From Streptomyces sp. NRRL B-24484 (GTDB lineage: Bacteria; Actinomycetota; Actinomycetes; Streptomycetales; Streptomycetaceae): a stretch of DNA of 64,000 nt. Position 1 is the first letter of the stretch, and each line of letters begins with the position of its first letter. Below, in pieces: positions 54,307 to 62,648 of this stretch. Position numbers and translations under genes: made by a program. The stretch is taken from NCBI RefSeq assembly GCF_000717715.1, contig NZ_JOAI01000010.1:62001-126000 (forward strand), given 5' to 3'. The notes beneath the pieces were generated by a model. It saw nothing but the letters and a program-made list of their open reading frames with translations, had not been told where the DNA came from and did not search any database.

Positions 54307-55061
54307 CCCATGGAGAGCGCGAGGTGCTCCAGACGGGCCACCACGGGGGCCTGCGCGACGCGGGCGCAGACCTCGTCCTGCTGCGTGGTGTTCTGCAGGC
54401 CGAGCCGGCGCAGCGCGGGCAGCCGGGTGCCGGCGAGGAAGGGCGCGAGGTCGTCCAGCGTCCAGTCGCCGCCGTAGTTGTCGACGCCGAGCCACAGCTC
54501 CAGGCTCTCCAGCACGGGGAAGTCACAGGCCGCGACGGACCGCACGACGCTGCCGGGCAGGCCGCCGGCCTCGAACCGCAGCCGGCGCAGGTGCTCGTGC
54601 CGCAGCGGGGTGAGCTCCAGCCCGCCGTTGCCCTCCCAGTCCTCGCCGGCGCCGCGCACGACCAGCTCCTCCAACCGGGGGAAGGCCTCGAACAGCGGGG
54701 TGATGTCGCACATCTGCAGCCAGGAGATCTCGCACTCCTCGAAGGTGATGTCACCGACGAACAGGGCGCGCAGCGCGGGCAGCCGGCCGGCGGCACCGGT
54801 GATCTCGGCGAGCGGACCGGCGAGCTGCTCCGGCTCCTCCTGCGACCAGTTGCCGATCACGACGGTGGTGACCCGCCCGGTGTCGACGGCGCCGAGGAAG
54901 CGCTGCCAGGCCTCGGCGAAGGTCCTCGCGTCGTCGTACTCCAGGGCGATCCGCCAGGCGGCGGCGTCGGCGGCGGGCAGCTCGCGGCCGTCCTCCAGGG
55001 CGGCCAGGACGTCCACGACGGGCAGCCCGCCGAACTCCTCGATGTGCTTGCTGATCGCCAT
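54108..55061 (-). CDS. STM4015 family leucine-rich-repeat protein, copy B
   Basis: A 317-residue paralogue of copy A, 22 bases upstream on the same strand. The two share the N-terminal (AADAAAWRI, FAEAWQRFL, ECEISWLQMCDITPLFEAFP) and the repeat block LTDEGAAALLEGQPLTHLAS, and end in the same YVAVSE. DNA of the repeat block is almost identical over about 100 bases. It is the first gene of the cluster, starting at ATG 55061. A 160-base region separates it from the divergent 55222 gene, and the promoter must lie there. Duplication of the LRR subunit suggests two recognition specificities or a heteromer. Confidence 0.88.
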   Translation of the reverse strand: MAISKHIEEFGGLPVVDVLAALEDGRELPAADAAAWRIALEYDDARTFAEAWQRFLGAVDTGRVTTVVIGNWSQEEPEQLAGPLAEITGAAGRLPALRALFVGDITFEECEISWLQMCDITPLFEAFPRLEELVVRGAGEDWEGNGGLELTPLRHEHLRRLRFEAGGLPGSVVRSVAACDFPVLESLELWLGVDNYGGDWTLDDLAPFLAGTRLPALRRLGLQNTTQQDEVCARVAQAPVVARLEHLALSMGALTDEGAAALLEGQPLTHLASLDLHHHYLTEEMQQRLRQALPGVAVDLSDAQKWDDNWRYVAVSE

Positions 55062-55221
55062 GCGCTGCTCCTGGGAACGTCCGGTCGGCCGGGTTCTGTC
55101 TACCAGGCGCGGCCGACACCCCGGCGCGAGGGGCCGCCCGCCGACGCGCTGTCAGAGCCGGGCCCTAGCTTTCCCCCCGTTGCGGCCGGCACCCCGTCGG
55201 CCCGGAGCCGGGGAGTGCCAC

Positions 55222-55548
55222 ATGTACCGCCAGGGTGACGTGCTGATCGTGCCGGTGGAGGAGGACGCGGTGCCGCGCGTGGTGGCCGACCTGCCGGCGC
55301 TGCCGCGGGACGCCCGCGGCCGGCTGGTGCTGGCGCTCGGCGAGGTCACCGGGCACGCCCACGCGGTGGTCGGACCGGGCACGCTGCGGCGGGAGGCCGG
55401 CCCGTTCGGCACCGCCTGGCTGCACCTGCCCGAGGGCGGCCGGGTGGTGCACGAGGAGCACGCCGCGATCCCGCTGCCCAAGGGCTGGTACCGGGTGGTG
55501 CGGCAGCGCGAGTACGTGCCCGGCGCGGTACGCGTCGTGGCGGACTGA
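55222..55548 (+). CDS. Small conserved protein of the DUF6745-linked pair
   Basis: A 108-residue protein from ATG 55222. It is rich in short beta strands: MYRQGDVLIVPVEEDAVPR, GRLVLALGEVTGHAHAVVGP, GTAWLHLPEGGRVVHEEHAA, LPKGWYRVVRQREYVPGAVR. Three His (HAH and HEEH) and several Glu could bind a metal. Similar 100-residue proteins precede DUF6745 genes in other bacteria as far as I recall. It is divergent from the STM4011-4015 operon and 64 bases upstream of the DUF6745 gene on the same strand. The function is unknown. Confidence 0.75.
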   Translation: MYRQGDVLIVPVEEDAVPRVVADLPALPRDARGRLVLALGEVTGHAHAVVGPGTLRREAGPFGTAWLHLPEGGRVVHEEHAAIPLPKGWYRVVRQREYVPGAVRVVAD

Positions 55549-55612
55549 GCGCGTGCCGGGCACCGGCCCCGGCACGGAGCGAGCACGGACGGGACGAGGA
55601 AGGACGAGCACG

Positions 55613-56698
55613 ATGACCGACACCCTGGAGCAGAGCGCCCCCGCCGGGGCGACCGCCCGCTGGCGCGCCGCCGCGGCGGCCACCGGAGCGGCGGACCGCG
55701 CCGCCACCGAGCGGGCGGTGCGCGCCGCGTACCGTGCCGCAGGCCTGCCCGAGCCCGCCGAGGTGCGCTGGTTCGACTCCCCGCTCGCCGCCGTCCGGGC
55801 CGCGCTCGCACTGCGCGCCGAGGGCGCGGCCGGTGTCCGCGAGGAGGTCCGCACCCGTCCCTGGGAGCAGGCCCGCGCCCGGGTGCACGCCCGGCTCGGC
55901 GCTCCCGGCTGGGCCGAGCTGTGGGCGCTCACCGGCGGCGAGCTGTGGACGCAGAACCAGGCACTGGCCGGCCGGATCCGCGGCGCCGTCCTGGACGGCC
56001 TCGCCCCGGAGGCCGGTCCGGACGACGACACCGAGGTCCGCAGCCGGGCCCGCGCCGCCCGCGCGGCCGTCCGGGTCGCACTGCTCGACGCCGTCCTCGG
56101 CCAGCACGACGCACCCTGGCTGGCCGCCTTCGACGCCGCCGGCGAACTCGACGGGCCCGCGCTCGCCCCGCTCGCCGACGCCGCCCGGCGGACCGGCTGG
56201 TGGTGGCCGTACGAGCAGGTCGTGCTGATCGCCGAGCGGCCCACCGAACTGCACCGGGACGAGGCCGGCCGGCTCGACCGGGCCGACGGCCCGGCCCTCG
56301 CCTGGGCGGACGGCACCGCCCTGCACGCCTGGCGCGGCATGCCGGTGCCCGCGGACTTCCTGGACGGCCTCGGCGGCCTCACCCCGGAGTCGATCCGCGC
56401 GGAGGAGAACGCCGAGCTGCGCCGGGTGATGCTGGAGCACTACGGCTACGACCGCTACCTCGCCGAGTCCGGCGCCGAGCCGCTGCACCGCGACGAGACC
56501 GGCGTGCTCTGGCGGATCGTCCTGCCGGACGACGAGCCGGTGGTGATGGTCGAGGTGGTCAACTCCACGGCCGAGCCGGACGGCACCTTCCGCACCTACT
56601 GGCTGCGCGTCCCGCCGTCGACCCGCACCGCCCGCGCCGGGGTCGCCTGGACCTTCGGCGTGCCGGAGGAGGAGTACCGGCCGGCACGGGAGACCTGA
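55613..56698 (+). CDS. DUF6745 domain-containing protein
   Basis: A 361-residue protein from ATG 55613 with AGGAAGGACG upstream. The first 150 residues are Ala/Arg-rich helices (ATERAVRAAYRAAGLPEPAE and following). The C-terminal 180 residues carry the DUF6745 features as I remember them: WWWPYEQVVLIAERPTELHR, WADGTALHAWRGMPVPADFL, AEENAELRRVMLEHYGYDRY, and LRVPPSTRTARAGVAWTFG. No catalytic motif, signal peptide or membrane segment is recognisable. It appears to belong with the 108-residue protein upstream and with the divergent radical SAM cluster. Confidence 0.75.
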   Translation: MTDTLEQSAPAGATARWRAAAAATGAADRAATERAVRAAYRAAGLPEPAEVRWFDSPLAAVRAALALRAEGAAGVREEVRTRPWEQARARVHARLGAPGWAELWALTGGELWTQNQALAGRIRGAVLDGLAPEAGPDDDTEVRSRARAARAAVRVALLDAVLGQHDAPWLAAFDAAGELDGPALAPLADAARRTGWWWPYEQVVLIAERPTELHRDEAGRLDRADGPALAWADGTALHAWRGMPVPADFLDGLGGLTPESIRAEENAELRRVMLEHYGYDRYLAESGAEPLHRDETGVLWRIVLPDDEPVVMVEVVNSTAEPDGTFRTYWLRVPPSTRTARAGVAWTFGVPEEEYRPARET

Positions 56699-56927
56699 CC
56701 GGCGCTGCCCGGGGTCGGCCGTCGACCCGGCGGTCCCCGGTCGGGCGGCGGTTGTCAACCGTACGGGCGGCCGATTCCGACCCTCCCGCGATTGTGTGAA
56801 TTGATAGGAATTCGCCGAAGGGCACCCACTGGTTCGCAGGTCAGAGCCGTTGATATACCTCGGATGCATAGGGCGGCGAGGTGTGTGGACTCCCGTCGAC
56901 ATGCGACGAACCAGGTGGTGACGGCCA

Positions 56928-57788
56928 GTGAAGCTCCTCCGAGTCGGCCCCGCGGGCGCCGAGCGCCCCGCGGTCCTCGGCCCCGACGGCAGCGCGTACG
57001 ACCTCTCCGGACGCACCCGCGACATCGACGGCGCCTTCCTCGCCGGCCTCGACCGGGCGGCCGCCGCCGCCCTGGCCGCCGAGGCCGCCGCCGGGGCGCT
57101 GCCCCGGATCGACCTCGACGGCCTGCGGATCGGCGCCCCGGTGGCCCGCCCCGGCAAGGTGGTCGGCATCGGCCTCAACTACCGCGACCACGCGGCCGAG
57201 GCCGGCGCCGCGATCCCCGCCGAACCGGTCGTCTTCCTCAAGCCCAGCAACACCGTCGTGGGCCCCAACGACACCGTGCTCATCCCGCGCGGCTCCGAGA
57301 AGACCGACTACGAGGCCGAACTCGCCGTGGTGATCGGCCGCACCGCCCGCTACCTGGAGAGCGACGCCGAGGCGGCGGCCGTCGTCGCGGGCTACACCAC
57401 CGCCAACGACGTCACCGAACGCGCCTTCCAGCACGAACGCGGCGGCCAGTGGGACAAGGGCAAGTCCGCCGAGACCTTCACCCCGCTCGGGCCCTGGCTG
57501 GTCACCGCCGACGAGGTCGGCGACCCGCAGCGGCTCCCGCTCAGACTCTGGGTCAACGGCGCCCTCCGGCAGGACGGCAGCACCGCCGACATGATCTTCC
57601 CGGTGCTGGAGACCCTCCGCTACCTCAGCCGCTTCATGGTGCTGGAGCCCGGCGACGTCGTCGTCACCGGCACCCCGGCCGGCGTCACCCTCGGCCACCC
57701 CGGCGCGTCGTTCCTGCGGCCCGGCGACGTCGTCGAACTCGAAGTCGGCAGCCTCGGCCGCCAGCGCCAACTCCTGGCGAACGCCTAG
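56928..57788 (+). CDS. Fumarylacetoacetate hydrolase family protein
   Basis: A 286-residue enzyme from GTG 56928, with AGGTGG upstream. A short N-terminal domain of about 65 residues is followed by the FAH fold: VGIGLNYRDHAAEAG, VFLKPSNTVVGPNDTVLIPR, EKTDYEAELAVVIGRTARYL with metal-binding Glu residues, and VVTGTPAGVTLGHPGASFLR. Members hydrolyse or decarboxylate 1,3-diketo acids (fumarylpyruvate, 2-hydroxyhepta-dienedioate and similar) in aromatic degradation. The specific substrate is not deducible. A TetR regulator converges downstream. Confidence 0.92.
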   Translation: MKLLRVGPAGAERPAVLGPDGSAYDLSGRTRDIDGAFLAGLDRAAAAALAAEAAAGALPRIDLDGLRIGAPVARPGKVVGIGLNYRDHAAEAGAAIPAEPVVFLKPSNTVVGPNDTVLIPRGSEKTDYEAELAVVIGRTARYLESDAEAAAVVAGYTTANDVTERAFQHERGGQWDKGKSAETFTPLGPWLVTADEVGDPQRLPLRLWVNGALRQDGSTADMIFPVLETLRYLSRFMVLEPGDVVVTGTPAGVTLGHPGASFLRPGDVVELEVGSLGRQRQLLANA

Positions 57789-57854
57789 GAACCACCTTCG
57801 GCGGGCCACCGCCGGAGGCACCCCCCGGGTGCCCCCGGGAGGCATCCGTACGCC

Positions 57855-58643
57855 TCAGGTCCTGCCCCGGTCCGGGTCGTCCGACTGCTCCGGCAGGAGC
57901 GCCCGCAGCCGCGCCACCAGCGCGGCCGCGGGCCCGTCCGGGGGCTCCAGCGCCAGCACCCCGGCCAGCATCCGGGCCGCCTGCCGGTCGTGCGCCGCCG
58001 TGGCGGCGCTCATCGCGACGAACTCGTCCACCAGCCAGTCCCGCAGCGACTCCTTCGGGATCTGCCGGCCCTCGTCCAGCCAGCTCAGCGCGGACGCCTC
58101 CACCACGGAGATCCAGGACCGCACCAGCAGGGTCAGCCGCGGCCCGGCCGTCCGCACCCCCAGGTACCGCAGCGTCCGCCGCAGCGCCACCCGCCGGACC
58201 TCGTCGACGATCGCCGAGGTCCGCGCCGTCTCCACCACCGAACCGCCGCGCAGCAGCGCGCCGTAGCCCGCCGCGTGCTCCGCCACGAAGTCGAAGTAGG
58301 CGTCCAGCACGCCCGACAGCTGCTCGGTCGGCGAACCGGGGCCGCTCACCGTGAACCGGCGGCTCAGCTCCTCGGCGGCGCTGCGCAGCGCCGCCTCGTA
58401 CAACTGCTGCTTGCCGCCCGCGAAGTAGCGGTAGACCAGCGGGCGCGAGGCGCCCGCCGCCTGCGCCACGTCGTCCAGGCCGACCTCCTCCGGCGGCCGC
58501 GAGCTGAACAGCTCCAGCGCCACCGCGATCAGCTGCTCCCGGCGCTGCTCGACCGACAGCCGGCGGTACGAGGCCCGGCGCGGCCGCTCCTCCGCCGGCT
58601 CGTCGGCGGGAGCGTCGGGCGGAGTCGCTGATCTGGCTGCCAT
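57855..58643 (-). CDS. TetR-family transcriptional regulator
   Basis: A 262-residue protein from ATG 58643. After a 30-residue disordered Arg/Glu/Ala stretch, the TetR helix-turn-helix is at about 30-80 (RREQLIAVALELFSSRPPEE, then ASRPLVYRYFAGGKQQLYEA). The C-terminal helical ligand domain ends in a Pro/Asp/Arg tail. It is not divergent from any gene it obviously controls; the 298-base gap 58644-58941 upstream is GC-only, with short GCCGGGCC-type repeats near 58748-58800 and no gene. The target may be the neighbouring FAH gene or itself. Confidence 0.9.
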   Translation of the reverse strand: MAARSATPPDAPADEPAEERPRRASYRRLSVEQRREQLIAVALELFSSRPPEEVGLDDVAQAAGASRPLVYRYFAGGKQQLYEAALRSAAEELSRRFTVSGPGSPTEQLSGVLDAYFDFVAEHAAGYGALLRGGSVVETARTSAIVDEVRRVALRRTLRYLGVRTAGPRLTLLVRSWISVVEASALSWLDEGRQIPKESLRDWLVDEFVAMSAATAAHDRQAARMLAGVLALEPPDGPAAALVARLRALLPEQSDDPDRGRT

Positions 58644-58941
58644 GGCCGCCAGCCTAGGGCTTCGACCCGCCGTGGGGGAGCGCCCGCACCGCCCGTTTCC
58701 GCACCTCGCCGCCCCGGTGCCGCATCGATGCCCGGCCGATGCCGTACCGGGGCCGGGCCGGGCCGATGCGGTGCGGTGCGGGGCCGGACCGGCCCGCGGC
58801 CCCGCACCGGACACCCTCGGCGCAGACCCGCGCACACCCGGTGACACCCCTCCGCACCGGGCCCGGCAGACCCTCCGTCAATCGTGCGAGCCCGCACCGA
58901 AAGGGTCTTGAAATCGCCGGATGCTGCGACAGGATGGCCGA

Positions 58942-60654
58942 ATGGTCCAAGAACCGATCACCCCCGCTGTCGACGGCCCCACCCCGCGCCGTATCGCCGA
59001 CGCCTACGTCCACGCCCTCGCCGACCTCGACCCGCTGACCGCGGTGTACCTCGGCCTCAACCCGGACGACGACCGCATCACCGACCTCTCACCGGCCGGC
59101 CGCGCGGCGCTCGCCGATCTCGCCCGCACCACCCTCGCCGAACTCGACGCCGCCGAGGCCGCCGGTGCGGCCGGCGACGAGGCGGAGCGGCGCTGTGCCC
59201 GCCTGCTCCGCGAGCGACTCACCGCCGAACTCGACCTGCACGAAGCGGGTGAGGAGTACCGCGCGGTGCGCAACCTCGGCTCGCCGGTGCACGACGTGCG
59301 CGAGGTCTTCACCCTCATGCCGACCGGCACCGACCAGGAGTGGGAGCTGATCGGCCGCCGCCTCGCCCGCGTCCCGGCCGCGCTCGACCAGTACCGCGCC
59401 ACCCTCGCCGAGGGGATCGACCGCGGCCTGCTGTCCGGCCCCCACCAGGTCACCACCGTGGTCGGCCAGATCGGCGAGTGGCTGGAGGGCGACGCCCCCG
59501 GCGGCTGGTTCGGCGCGTTCGTGCAGGACGCCCCCGAGTCGCTGCGCGAGGGCCTGACCGCCACCGCCGTCGCCGCCTCCGACGCGCTCGCCGCGCTGCG
59601 CGACTGGCTGCGCGACGTCTACGGCCCGGCCGCCGCCGACACCCCGGACACCGTCGGCCGCGAGCGCTACACCCGGTGGGTCCGCTACTGGACGGGCGCC
59701 GCCCTCGACCTCGACGAGGCCTACGCCTGGGCCTGGGAGCAGTTCCACGACCTGGACGCCCAGATGCGCGCCGAGGCCGAGAAGGTGCTGCCCGGCGCCA
59801 CCCCCATGGAGGCGATGCACTGGCTGGAGACCGACGGCCCGGCGATCAAGGGCGAGGAGAACGCCCGCGACTACCTCCAGGGCCTGATGGACGGCGCCAT
59901 CGCCGACCTCCAGGGCACCCACTTCGACCTCGCGGAGCCGCTGCTCAAGGTCGAGTCACGGATCGCCCCGGTCGGCAGTGCCGCCGCGCCCTACTACACC
60001 CAGCCCTCGCTCGACTTCTCCCGCCCCGGCCGCACCTGGCTGCCCACCCTCGGCCGCGAGTCCTTCCCGGTCTGGGACCTCGTCTCGACCTGGTACCACG
60101 AGGGCGTCCCCGGCCACCACCTGCAGCTCGCCCAGTGGACCCACCTCGCCGACCGGCTCTCGACCTACCAGGTCACCCTCGGCAGCGTCAGCGCCAACCT
60201 GGAGGGCTGGGCGCTGTACGCGGAGCGCCTGATGGACGAGCTCGGCTACCTCACCGACCCCGGCCACCGGCTCGGCTACCTCAACGCGCAGATGATGCGC
60301 GTGCTGCGGGTCATCGTCGACATCGGCATGCACGCCGGCCTGGACTTCCCCGCGGACTCCCCGTTCAAGGCGGGCGAGGCGATGCTGCCCGACGACGCCC
60401 GGGAGTTCTTCGGCCGGTACTGCGGCCTGTCCGCCGATTTCCTGGACAGCGAGCTCGTCCGCTACCTCGGCATGCCCGGCCAGGCGATCGGCTACAAGCT
60501 GGGCGAGCGCGCCTGGCTGACCGGCCGCGCCGCCGCCCGGGCCGCCGCCGAGGCCCGCGGCGAGGAGTTCGACCTCAAGGCCTGGCACATGGCCGCGCTG
60601 TCGCAGGGCTCGCTCGGCCTCGACGACCTGGTCGCGGAGCTGTCCGCGCTCTGA
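58942..60654 (+). CDS. DUF885 family zinc metallopeptidase-like protein
   Basis: A 570-residue protein. I choose ATG 58942 because ACAGGA lies 8-12 bases upstream; ATG 58921 in the same frame is possible. The family motif WYHEGVPGHHLQLAQ near residue 390 has the HExxxGHH pattern that coordinates zinc in DUF885 proteins. A downstream Glu (LEGWALYAERLMDELGYL) is the likely third ligand. It is cytoplasmic, with no signal peptide. Relatives are thought to be peptidases or carboxylesterases, but few are characterised. A tandem repeat and an MFS gene follow. Confidence 0.88.
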   Translation: MVQEPITPAVDGPTPRRIADAYVHALADLDPLTAVYLGLNPDDDRITDLSPAGRAALADLARTTLAELDAAEAAGAAGDEAERRCARLLRERLTAELDLHEAGEEYRAVRNLGSPVHDVREVFTLMPTGTDQEWELIGRRLARVPAALDQYRATLAEGIDRGLLSGPHQVTTVVGQIGEWLEGDAPGGWFGAFVQDAPESLREGLTATAVAASDALAALRDWLRDVYGPAAADTPDTVGRERYTRWVRYWTGAALDLDEAYAWAWEQFHDLDAQMRAEAEKVLPGATPMEAMHWLETDGPAIKGEENARDYLQGLMDGAIADLQGTHFDLAEPLLKVESRIAPVGSAAAPYYTQPSLDFSRPGRTWLPTLGRESFPVWDLVSTWYHEGVPGHHLQLAQWTHLADRLSTYQVTLGSVSANLEGWALYAERLMDELGYLTDPGHRLGYLNAQMMRVLRVIVDIGMHAGLDFPADSPFKAGEAMLPDDAREFFGRYCGLSADFLDSELVRYLGMPGQAIGYKLGERAWLTGRAAARAAAEARGEEFDLKAWHMAALSQGSLGLDDLVAELSAL

Positions 60655-60738
60655 CCGCCGCCGGCCGGATCCCCGCGCCCGGGGTCGCACCGGCCCGGTC
60701 CGCCGCCGCGGCGGGCCGGTGCGACCCGTCACCGTGCC

Positions 60739-60815
60739 GCAGACCGACCGCAGACCGACCGCAGACCGACCGCAGACCGACCGCAGACCGACCGCAGACC
60801 GACCGCAGATCGGCC
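60739..60815 (+). repeat. Seven tandem copies of an 11-base unit
   Basis: GCAGACCGACC is repeated six times exactly (60739-60804), then once as GCAGATCGGCC (60805-60815). The period of 11 bases is close to one helical turn. It lies between the DUF885 gene and the MFS promoter, ending 30 bases before the 60845 palindrome. Confidence 0.95.
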
Positions 60816-60844
60816 GGGGGACCGGCCGGAGGGCGGTGAGATGT

Positions 60845-60862
60845 TTAGGACTTTAGTCCTAA
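60845..60862. promoter_or_regulatory. DosR/DevR-like palindrome before the MFS gene
   Basis: TTAGGACT-TT-AGTCCTAA is a perfect 18-base palindrome. Its core GGACTTTAGTCC is the core of the mycobacterial DosR box (GGGACTWWAGTCCC), with the flanking G and C replaced by A and T. It sits in an unusually AT-rich island (60841-60890) 109 bases upstream of the start at 60971. A DevR-type (OsdR-like) regulator is the natural candidate, but a TetR/MarR protein could also bind such a dyad. Confidence 0.65.
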
Positions 60863-60970
60863 TTCAGACATTTACTGACAAAAAACCTTGCCCCTCGCCA
60901 TCCCGAGAGATTCCCTGGGAGGAGCGCTGCGTGCGCCCTTCCCACCATCCCCTCCGGAAGGCGGCCCACG

Positions 60971-62482
60971 GTGTCCCTCCAGCACGCACAGGACGAGCAG
61001 GCGGTCGACCCCCGCCGCTGGTGGGCCCTGGCAGTCATCGCCATCGCCCAGCTGATGATCGTCCTCGACGCGACGATCGTGAACATCGCCCTGCCCTCCG
61101 CCCAGAAGGACCTGGGCATATCCGACGGCAACAGACAGTGGGTCATCACGGCCTACACCCTGGCCTTCGGCGGCCTGCTGCTCCTCGGCGGCCGGATCGG
61201 CGACCTCTTCGGCCGCAAACGCACCTTCCTGATCGGCCTGCTGGGCTTCGCCCTGGCCTCCGCCATCGGCGGATTCGCCACCGAACCCTGGATGCTCTTC
61301 GGCGCACGCGCCCTGCAGGGCGCCTTCGGCGCACTCCTCGCACCCTCCGCGCTGTCGCTGCTCTCCACCACCTTCACCGACGCGAAGGAACGCGCCACCG
61401 CCTTCGGCATCTTCGGTGCCCTCGCCGGCGGCGGCGCCGCGATCGGCCTGATCATGGGCGGCCTGCTCACCGAGTACCTGAACTGGCGCTGGTGCCTGTT
61501 CGTCAACATCCCGATCGCCATCGGCGCCGCCCTCGCCGCATCCGCGCTGCTCAAGCGCGACCACGTCGCCAAGGGACACCGCGTCAAGCTCGACCTGCCC
61601 GGCGCCGTCCTGGGCTGCGGCGGCCTGCTGCTGATCGTGTTCGGCACCTCCGAGGCCGTCTCCCGCGGCTGGGGCGACTGGCTGGTGCTGTCCTCGCTGT
61701 GCATCGGCGTCGCGCTGCTCTTCGTCTTCGTCCTCTTCGAACGCCGCACCGACCACCCGCTGCTGCCGCTGCACATCGTCTCCGACCGCAACCGCGGCGG
61801 CGGCGCCATCGCCGTCGGCCTGGCCGTGATCGGCATGTTCGGCCTGTTCCTCTTCCTCACCTACTACATGCAGGTGGTCAAGGGCTTCTCGCCGGTCATG
61901 GCGGGCGTCTCCTTCCTGCCGATGACCGCGGCCATCATCATCAGCGCGACCGGCATCGCGGCCAACCTGATGACCCGGGTGCCCTCGCGGGCGCTCGTCG
62001 TCCCCGGCCTGCTGCTCGGCGCGGGCGGCATGGCCTGGCTGACCCAGATGAAGGTCGACAGCCCCTACGCGACCATGGTGCTGCCCGCCGAAATCCTGCT
62101 CGGCTTCGGCATGGGCCTGGTCTTCATGCCCTCGCTGAGCCTGGCGACCCTCGGCGTCGCGCCGAACGAGACCGGCGCGGCCTCGGCCATCATCAACAGC
62201 GCCCAGCAGGTCGGCGGCTCGATCGGCGTCGCGCTGCTCAACACCATCGCCGCCAGCGCCACCGCGACCTGGCTGGCCACCCGCAACGCGGCCGATCCGA
62301 ACATCCTCAAACAGGGCCAGGTGCACGGCTACGCGATCGCCACCACCGTCGCCATGGGCATCCTGCTGGTCGCCGCGGTCATCGCCTTCCTGATGATCGA
62401 CCACAGGCCCTCGCCCGACGAGGCCCGCGCCGCGGCCGAACCGGCCCCGAGCACGGCCCGCCCCGCCGCCGAACCGCACTGA
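60971..62482 (+). CDS. MFS drug exporter, DHA2 type (14 TM)
   Basis: A 503-residue transporter from GTG 60971 with GGAAGG upstream. It begins with a short cytoplasmic stretch, then helix 1 (WALAVIAIAQLMIVLDATIV) and the family signature NIALPSAQKDLGISDGNRQW. Motif A is GGRIGDLFGRKRTF in loop 2-3. It has about 14 helices and an Ala/Pro-rich tail. It is of the EmrB/QacA kind that exports small toxic compounds or natural products. The DosR-like palindrome and 11-base repeat upstream suggest unusual regulation. A hairpin follows. Confidence 0.93.
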   Translation: MSLQHAQDEQAVDPRRWWALAVIAIAQLMIVLDATIVNIALPSAQKDLGISDGNRQWVITAYTLAFGGLLLLGGRIGDLFGRKRTFLIGLLGFALASAIGGFATEPWMLFGARALQGAFGALLAPSALSLLSTTFTDAKERATAFGIFGALAGGGAAIGLIMGGLLTEYLNWRWCLFVNIPIAIGAALAASALLKRDHVAKGHRVKLDLPGAVLGCGGLLLIVFGTSEAVSRGWGDWLVLSSLCIGVALLFVFVLFERRTDHPLLPLHIVSDRNRGGGAIAVGLAVIGMFGLFLFLTYYMQVVKGFSPVMAGVSFLPMTAAIIISATGIAANLMTRVPSRALVVPGLLLGAGGMAWLTQMKVDSPYATMVLPAEILLGFGMGLVFMPSLSLATLGVAPNETGAASAIINSAQQVGGSIGVALLNTIAASATATWLATRNAADPNILKQGQVHGYAIATTVAMGILLVAAVIAFLMIDHRPSPDEARAAAEPAPSTARPAAEPH

Positions 62483-62510
62483 CGGCGCACCCCGGCCCGG
62501 GCGACACGCC

Positions 62511-62542
62511 GCCCCGGCCCTGGACTCCTCCGGGGCCGGGGC
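62511..62542 (+). terminator. Terminator after the MFS gene
   Basis: GCCCCGGCCC (62511-62520) pairs with GGGCCGGGGC (62533-62542) across a 12-base loop, 28 bases after the stop. Confidence 0.7.
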
Positions 62543-62648
62543 GCGATCGTGTACGGATCTCTCACCGCTTTCCCACCTTCGGATCACCCGGTTCACAGCC
62601 CGGCGGCCCAGAGTGGAGCCGACACCCCCGGCCAGGAGGAGTTCGCCG

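Noticed and set aside
60739..60815. CRISPR array
   Set aside because: The units are 11 bases with no spacers and no cas genes nearby; it is a simple tandem repeat.
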